NCBI GenBank assembly: GCA_035448825.1
Contig: DAOTJS010000003.1
Coordinates: 94,362-158,361, forward strand
Direction of reading: 5' to 3'
Source: JAGNGI01 sp035448825
GTDB taxonomy: Bacteria > Fidelibacterota > UBA2242
DNA: 64,000 nucleotides
The notes beneath the pieces were generated by a model. It ran no database searches and was not told where the DNA came from. It worked only from the letters and a program-made list of their open reading frames with translations. Of this stretch, positions 61,087 to 64,000 are shown piece after piece (the stretch's first letter is position 1; each line of letters starts with the position of its first letter). The translations under genes and the position numbers were made by a program.

Positions 61087-64000
61087 ATGGAAAGACTTAG
61101 AATTTTGTTGGTTGAGAGTAATGCTGAAACTGTTAAAATTATCAGCACCATCGTCAATAATTTAGGTTATCAATTAATTGAAACCGTAACGAATGGAACT
61201 GCGGCAGTCAAAAAGACTGTCGAACTCAAGCCCGACCTGGTGCTCATCAACTCATCACTTAAAGGAAAACTAAATGGAGTTGATACTCTCGCTCAGATTC
61301 GCCAGAATCTGGATATCCCGATCGTCTTTATAATTAGCCAATCGGAACGATTAGACCTTGAAAAACTAAAAAAAGCCGATGCCAACGGCTATCTTTTTGA
61401 ACCGTTTACCCCAGAACAGGTGCATTGTATTATCGAATTGGCTCTTTCCAATCATAAATCCGAACAAAATTTAACTGAAAGGCAGGCGCTTCTTTCCACA
61501 ACGCTGAAAAGTATTGGCGACGCTGTCATTACTACTGATCAAAAAGGCTTAATTACCTTTCTCAATCCGGTCGCCGAGAAATTAACCGGCTGGTCATCGC
61601 AGGAAGCCACTGGAAAACCGCTCCTGGAAGTATTCAATATCATCAATGAATCTACCGGTAAAAAGCCACCAAATCCGATCAAAAAAATTTTAGAAAAAGG
61701 TCTGGTTATTGAATTAGCTAATCATACCATTCTAATATCGCGAGATGGACAAAAGATACCAATCGATGACAGCGGCGCACCAATTAAGGATGAATATGGC
61801 AATATCTTAGGAGCAGTCCTGGTTTTTCGCGACATCACCGAACAACGCAAAGCCAAAAAAGAACTGGAATTCGAAAAAACTCTGATTGATGCTATGTTGA
61901 ATACCTTCCCTGATTATATTTTTTTCAAGGACTTAAATAGCCACTTTTATTGCGTCAGTAAATCTCTGGCTACCGAGGTTTTCGGATTAAAGGACCCCAA
62001 AGATGCGATTGGAAAAAGCGATTTTGATTTTTTCCCTTCTGAGTTTGCTCAAAAAGATTATAATGATGAACAAGAACTCATCAAAACCGGCAAATCAATC
62101 ATTGACAAAGTAGAAAGAAAAAACTGGACTAATGGAACTGTGTCCTGGTCATCTATTACTAAGATTCCACTTACTGACAAAGACGGTAACATAATCGGGA
62201 CTTTCGGAGTTTCTAAAAATATTACCGAAAGTAAAAAACTGGAGGAAGCTCTCCGCAAATCCGAAGAAAAATACCGCAGGCAATTCGAGGAAAGTATTGA
62301 TGCCATTTTCTTAGCCGATGCCGAAACCGGTATCTTAATCGATTGCAACAAAGCCGCCGCCAGGTTAGTTGGCCGAGAAAAATCAGAAATAATTGGCCAA
62401 CATCAGAGTATCCTGCATCCTCCATCAGAAATCATTAATGGACAAAGCCGAACATTTCTCGAACATAAAAAAGCGAAACAAGGACAAACTCTCGAAAGCC
62501 AGGTCATTACCAAAAGCGGTGAAGTCCGGGATGTCGAAATCAAAGCCAGCGTTTTTGAAATTGAGGATCAAAAAGTAGTTTACGCTCTGTTTCATGACGT
62601 CACTGAACAGAAACGGATCGAAGCGGAACTCGCTAAAGAGCGAAACCTTCTGCGTGTTTTGTTAGACACCACTCCCGACCACATTTATTACAAGGACCGC
62701 GATAGCCGATTCATATTAATGAGCAAATCCCAGGCTGAGCGATTCGGACTCTCCGATCCTAAGGAAGCTATCGGCAAGACCGATTTCGATTTCTTTACAG
62801 AAGAACACGCTCGTCCTGCTTTTGAAGATGAACAGCGCATTATCCGTACTGGTAAGCCTATAATCGGAATCGAGGAAAAGGAAACCTGGCCGGGCGGAGG
62901 AATATCGTGGGTTTCGACAACCAAAATGCCATTATTGGATGAAAACGGCGAGATCATCGGCACTTTTGGAATTTCAAGAGACATCACTGATCGTAAACTG
63001 GCCGAGGAACAATTAATGAAGGCTATGGAGGAAATAAAAAACAGCGAAGATAAGTTAAAGAATATAATTAACGGTTCTGCAATCCCCCAATTCTTCATTG
63101 ATAAAGATCATAAGGTCGTATATTGGAATACTGCTCTAACCGCCTTGACTGGAATCAAATCCGAAGAAATTGTCGGTACAACCAATCATTGGAAAGCTTT
63201 TTATGACAATCAAAGACCATGTCTAGCGGACTTGCTGGTAAATGGAAGTATCAAAAACCTGCCCAAATGGTATTCCGATAAATACCAGAAATCCAATTTT
63301 GTCGAGAACGGATTCGAAGCTACCGATTTTTTCCCCAATCTAGGCAAAGATGGTAAATGGATATTTTTTACGGCGGTAGCGATCAAGGATTCAAAAGGCG
63401 AAATTATCGGGGTTCTCGAAACTCTGGAAGATATCACCGAACGTAAGCGCGCCGAAGAAGCCCTTGCCCGGGAAAAAACCCTATTTAAAACTGTCATTGA
63501 CAACATTCCGGATAAAATCTACGCTAAAGATACTGAAGGTCGCTTTATCGTTTGCAATAAAGCCGTTGTCGAACGGATGGGGAAATCCGATGAGAAAGAA
63601 ATCATTAGCAAAACTGATTTCGACTTTATTGATAATAAATTAGCAAATCAATTTCGGACTAATGAACTGGAAATCATTAAAACAGGAATTCCACTAATCA
63701 ATCACGAAGAGCCTCTGGATCAAGCGGAAGGTGGAATGCGCTGGAATTCCACCACCAAAGTACCGCTTAGGGATTTACAGGGTAACATAATCGGTATTGT
63801 AGGTGTCGGTCGCGATATTACCGAACGCAAACAGGCTGAAGAGCAACGTGAAAAATTCATCGCCGAGTTGCAGGAAGCACTTGATAAGATCAAAACCTTG
63901 AAAGGCTTAATCCCGATCTGCGCCTGCTGTAAGAAAATCAGAGACGACCAGGGTTATTGGAATAATGTCGAGTCCTATATTAAAGAACATGCCGAAGTGG
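61087..64000 (+). CDS. degenerate-receiver, six-PAS protein with four-cysteine C terminus, 3' end outside window
   Basis: 971 codons are open to the window edge. Residues 1-120: receiver-like domain with Asn55 in place of the phosphoacceptor (PDLVLINSSLKG), Ser11 and Glu for Lys (NGYLFEPFT), as in the paralogue at 58699. PAS domains start near 133, 262 (TFPDYIFFKDL), 392 (SIDAIFLADAETG), 516 (TTPDHIYYKDR), 657 (GSAIPQFFIDKDHK) and 797 (NIPDKIYAKDTEG). The chain then reaches LKGLIPICACCKKIRDDQGY, the first cysteine pair of the C-terminal motif. The first ~260 residues and the end are closely similar to the neighbour; the middle is expanded. No catalytic output is seen in the visible part. Confidence 0.88.
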   Translation, partial: MERLRILLVESNAETVKIISTIVNNLGYQLIETVTNGTAAVKKTVELKPDLVLINSSLKGKLNGVDTLAQIRQNLDIPIVFIISQSERLDLEKLKKADANGYLFEPFTPEQVHCIIELALSNHKSEQNLTERQALLSTTLKSIGDAVITTDQKGLITFLNPVAEKLTGWSSQEATGKPLLEVFNIINESTGKKPPNPIKKILEKGLVIELANHTILISRDGQKIPIDDSGAPIKDEYGNILGAVLVFRDITEQRKAKKELEFEKTLIDAMLNTFPDYIFFKDLNSHFYCVSKSLATEVFGLKDPKDAIGKSDFDFFPSEFAQKDYNDEQELIKTGKSIIDKVERKNWTNGTVSWSSITKIPLTDKDGNIIGTFGVSKNITESKKLEEALRKSEEKYRRQFEESIDAIFLADAETGILIDCNKAAARLVGREKSEIIGQHQSILHPPSEIINGQSRTFLEHKKAKQGQTLESQVITKSGEVRDVEIKASVFEIEDQKVVYALFHDVTEQKRIEAELAKERNLLRVLLDTTPDHIYYKDRDSRFILMSKSQAERFGLSDPKEAIGKTDFDFFTEEHARPAFEDEQRIIRTGKPIIGIEEKETWPGGGISWVSTTKMPLLDENGEIIGTFGISRDITDRKLAEEQLMKAMEEIKNSEDKLKNIINGSAIPQFFIDKDHKVVYWNTALTALTGIKSEEIVGTTNHWKAFYDNQRPCLADLLVNGSIKNLPKWYSDKYQKSNFVENGFEATDFFPNLGKDGKWIFFTAVAIKDSKGEIIGVLETLEDITERKRAEEALAREKTLFKTVIDNIPDKIYAKDTEGRFIVCNKAVVERMGKSDEKEIISKTDFDFIDNKLANQFRTNELEIIKTGIPLINHEEPLDQAEGGMRWNSTTKVPLRDLQGNIIGIVGVGRDITERKQAEEQREKFIAELQEALDKIKTLKGLIPICACCKKIRDDQGYWNNVESYIKEHAEV

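Overview
The window looks like the chromosome of a Gram-negative bacterium of the FCB superphylum or a neighbouring candidate lineage (Calditrichota, KSB1, Marinimicrobia or Ignavibacteria type). The evidence is: (i) three exported proteins end in the NYPNPFNP...GIYFYR...KKM(V/L)LMK tail typical of type IX secretion substrates in these groups; (ii) there are outer-membrane barrel and PorV-like proteins and a Gram-negative type monofunctional transglycosylase; (iii) promoters that can be recognised resemble the ordinary sigma70 consensus (TTGACT/TTGATA ... TATATT/TAAAAT) rather than the Bacteroidota type. The phylum is inferred, not proven.

Layout. 2-6466 (+): acyltransferase PlsC (cut by the window edge), a GrdB-like protein, a metallo-beta-lactamase-fold hydrolase, an exported TPR/beta-propeller protein, CysQ, a small unknown protein and an OPT-family transporter, closed by a strong bidirectional terminator. 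6553-17075 (-): two huge exported repeat proteins (980 and 2520 aa) with recent internal duplications. 17549-25751 (-): a long housekeeping run, tRNA-Gln, prs, rplY, pth, rpsF, rpsR, rplI, priA, then a peptidase, a PorV-like protein and a lipoprotein cytochrome. Just upstream of tRNA-Gln is a 159-nt long-hairpin sequence resembling 6S RNA. 26029-28114: an FG-GAP repeat protein gene with a broken sorting tail, flanked on both sides by spaced copies of one 15-bp palindrome. 28193-32210: PAP2 phosphatase, homocysteine S-methyltransferase, a repeat-rich intergenic stretch and dnaG. 32731-41986 (+): a sensor kinase/sigma54-activator pair coupled to two exported proteins, a serpin, an outer-membrane barrel, a frameshifted small gene and mtgA.

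42324-58250 (-): twelve closely spaced genes, ilvD-ilvB-ilvN-ilvC-cimA-leuA-leuC-leuD-leuB followed by aconitase, isocitrate dehydrogenase and citrate synthase. Together they make valine, isoleucine (citramalate route) and leucine, plus the 2-oxoglutarate that supplies the amino donor glutamate. In front of ilvD lies a complete transcription attenuator that has to be read from the sequence: a promoter, a 26-codon leader peptide with the Ile/Val/Leu-rich stretch CIVLPWSIIIL, and a perfect terminator hairpin whose 5' arm can pair instead with the end of the leader-peptide coding region.

58699-64000 (+): two paralogous signalling proteins, each with a receiver domain that has lost its phosphoacceptor aspartate, an array of PAS domains (3 and 6) and a C-terminal four-cysteine motif. 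Neither has a visible kinase, cyclase or DNA-binding output. The second runs off the window.

The most interesting items are the ilv attenuator, the 6S-like RNA, the degenerate-receiver PAS pair, the palindrome arrays around the FG-GAP gene, the mosaic repeats of the giant proteins, and a CRP/FNR-type site placed like a class II activator site in front of the 2520-aa protein gene.
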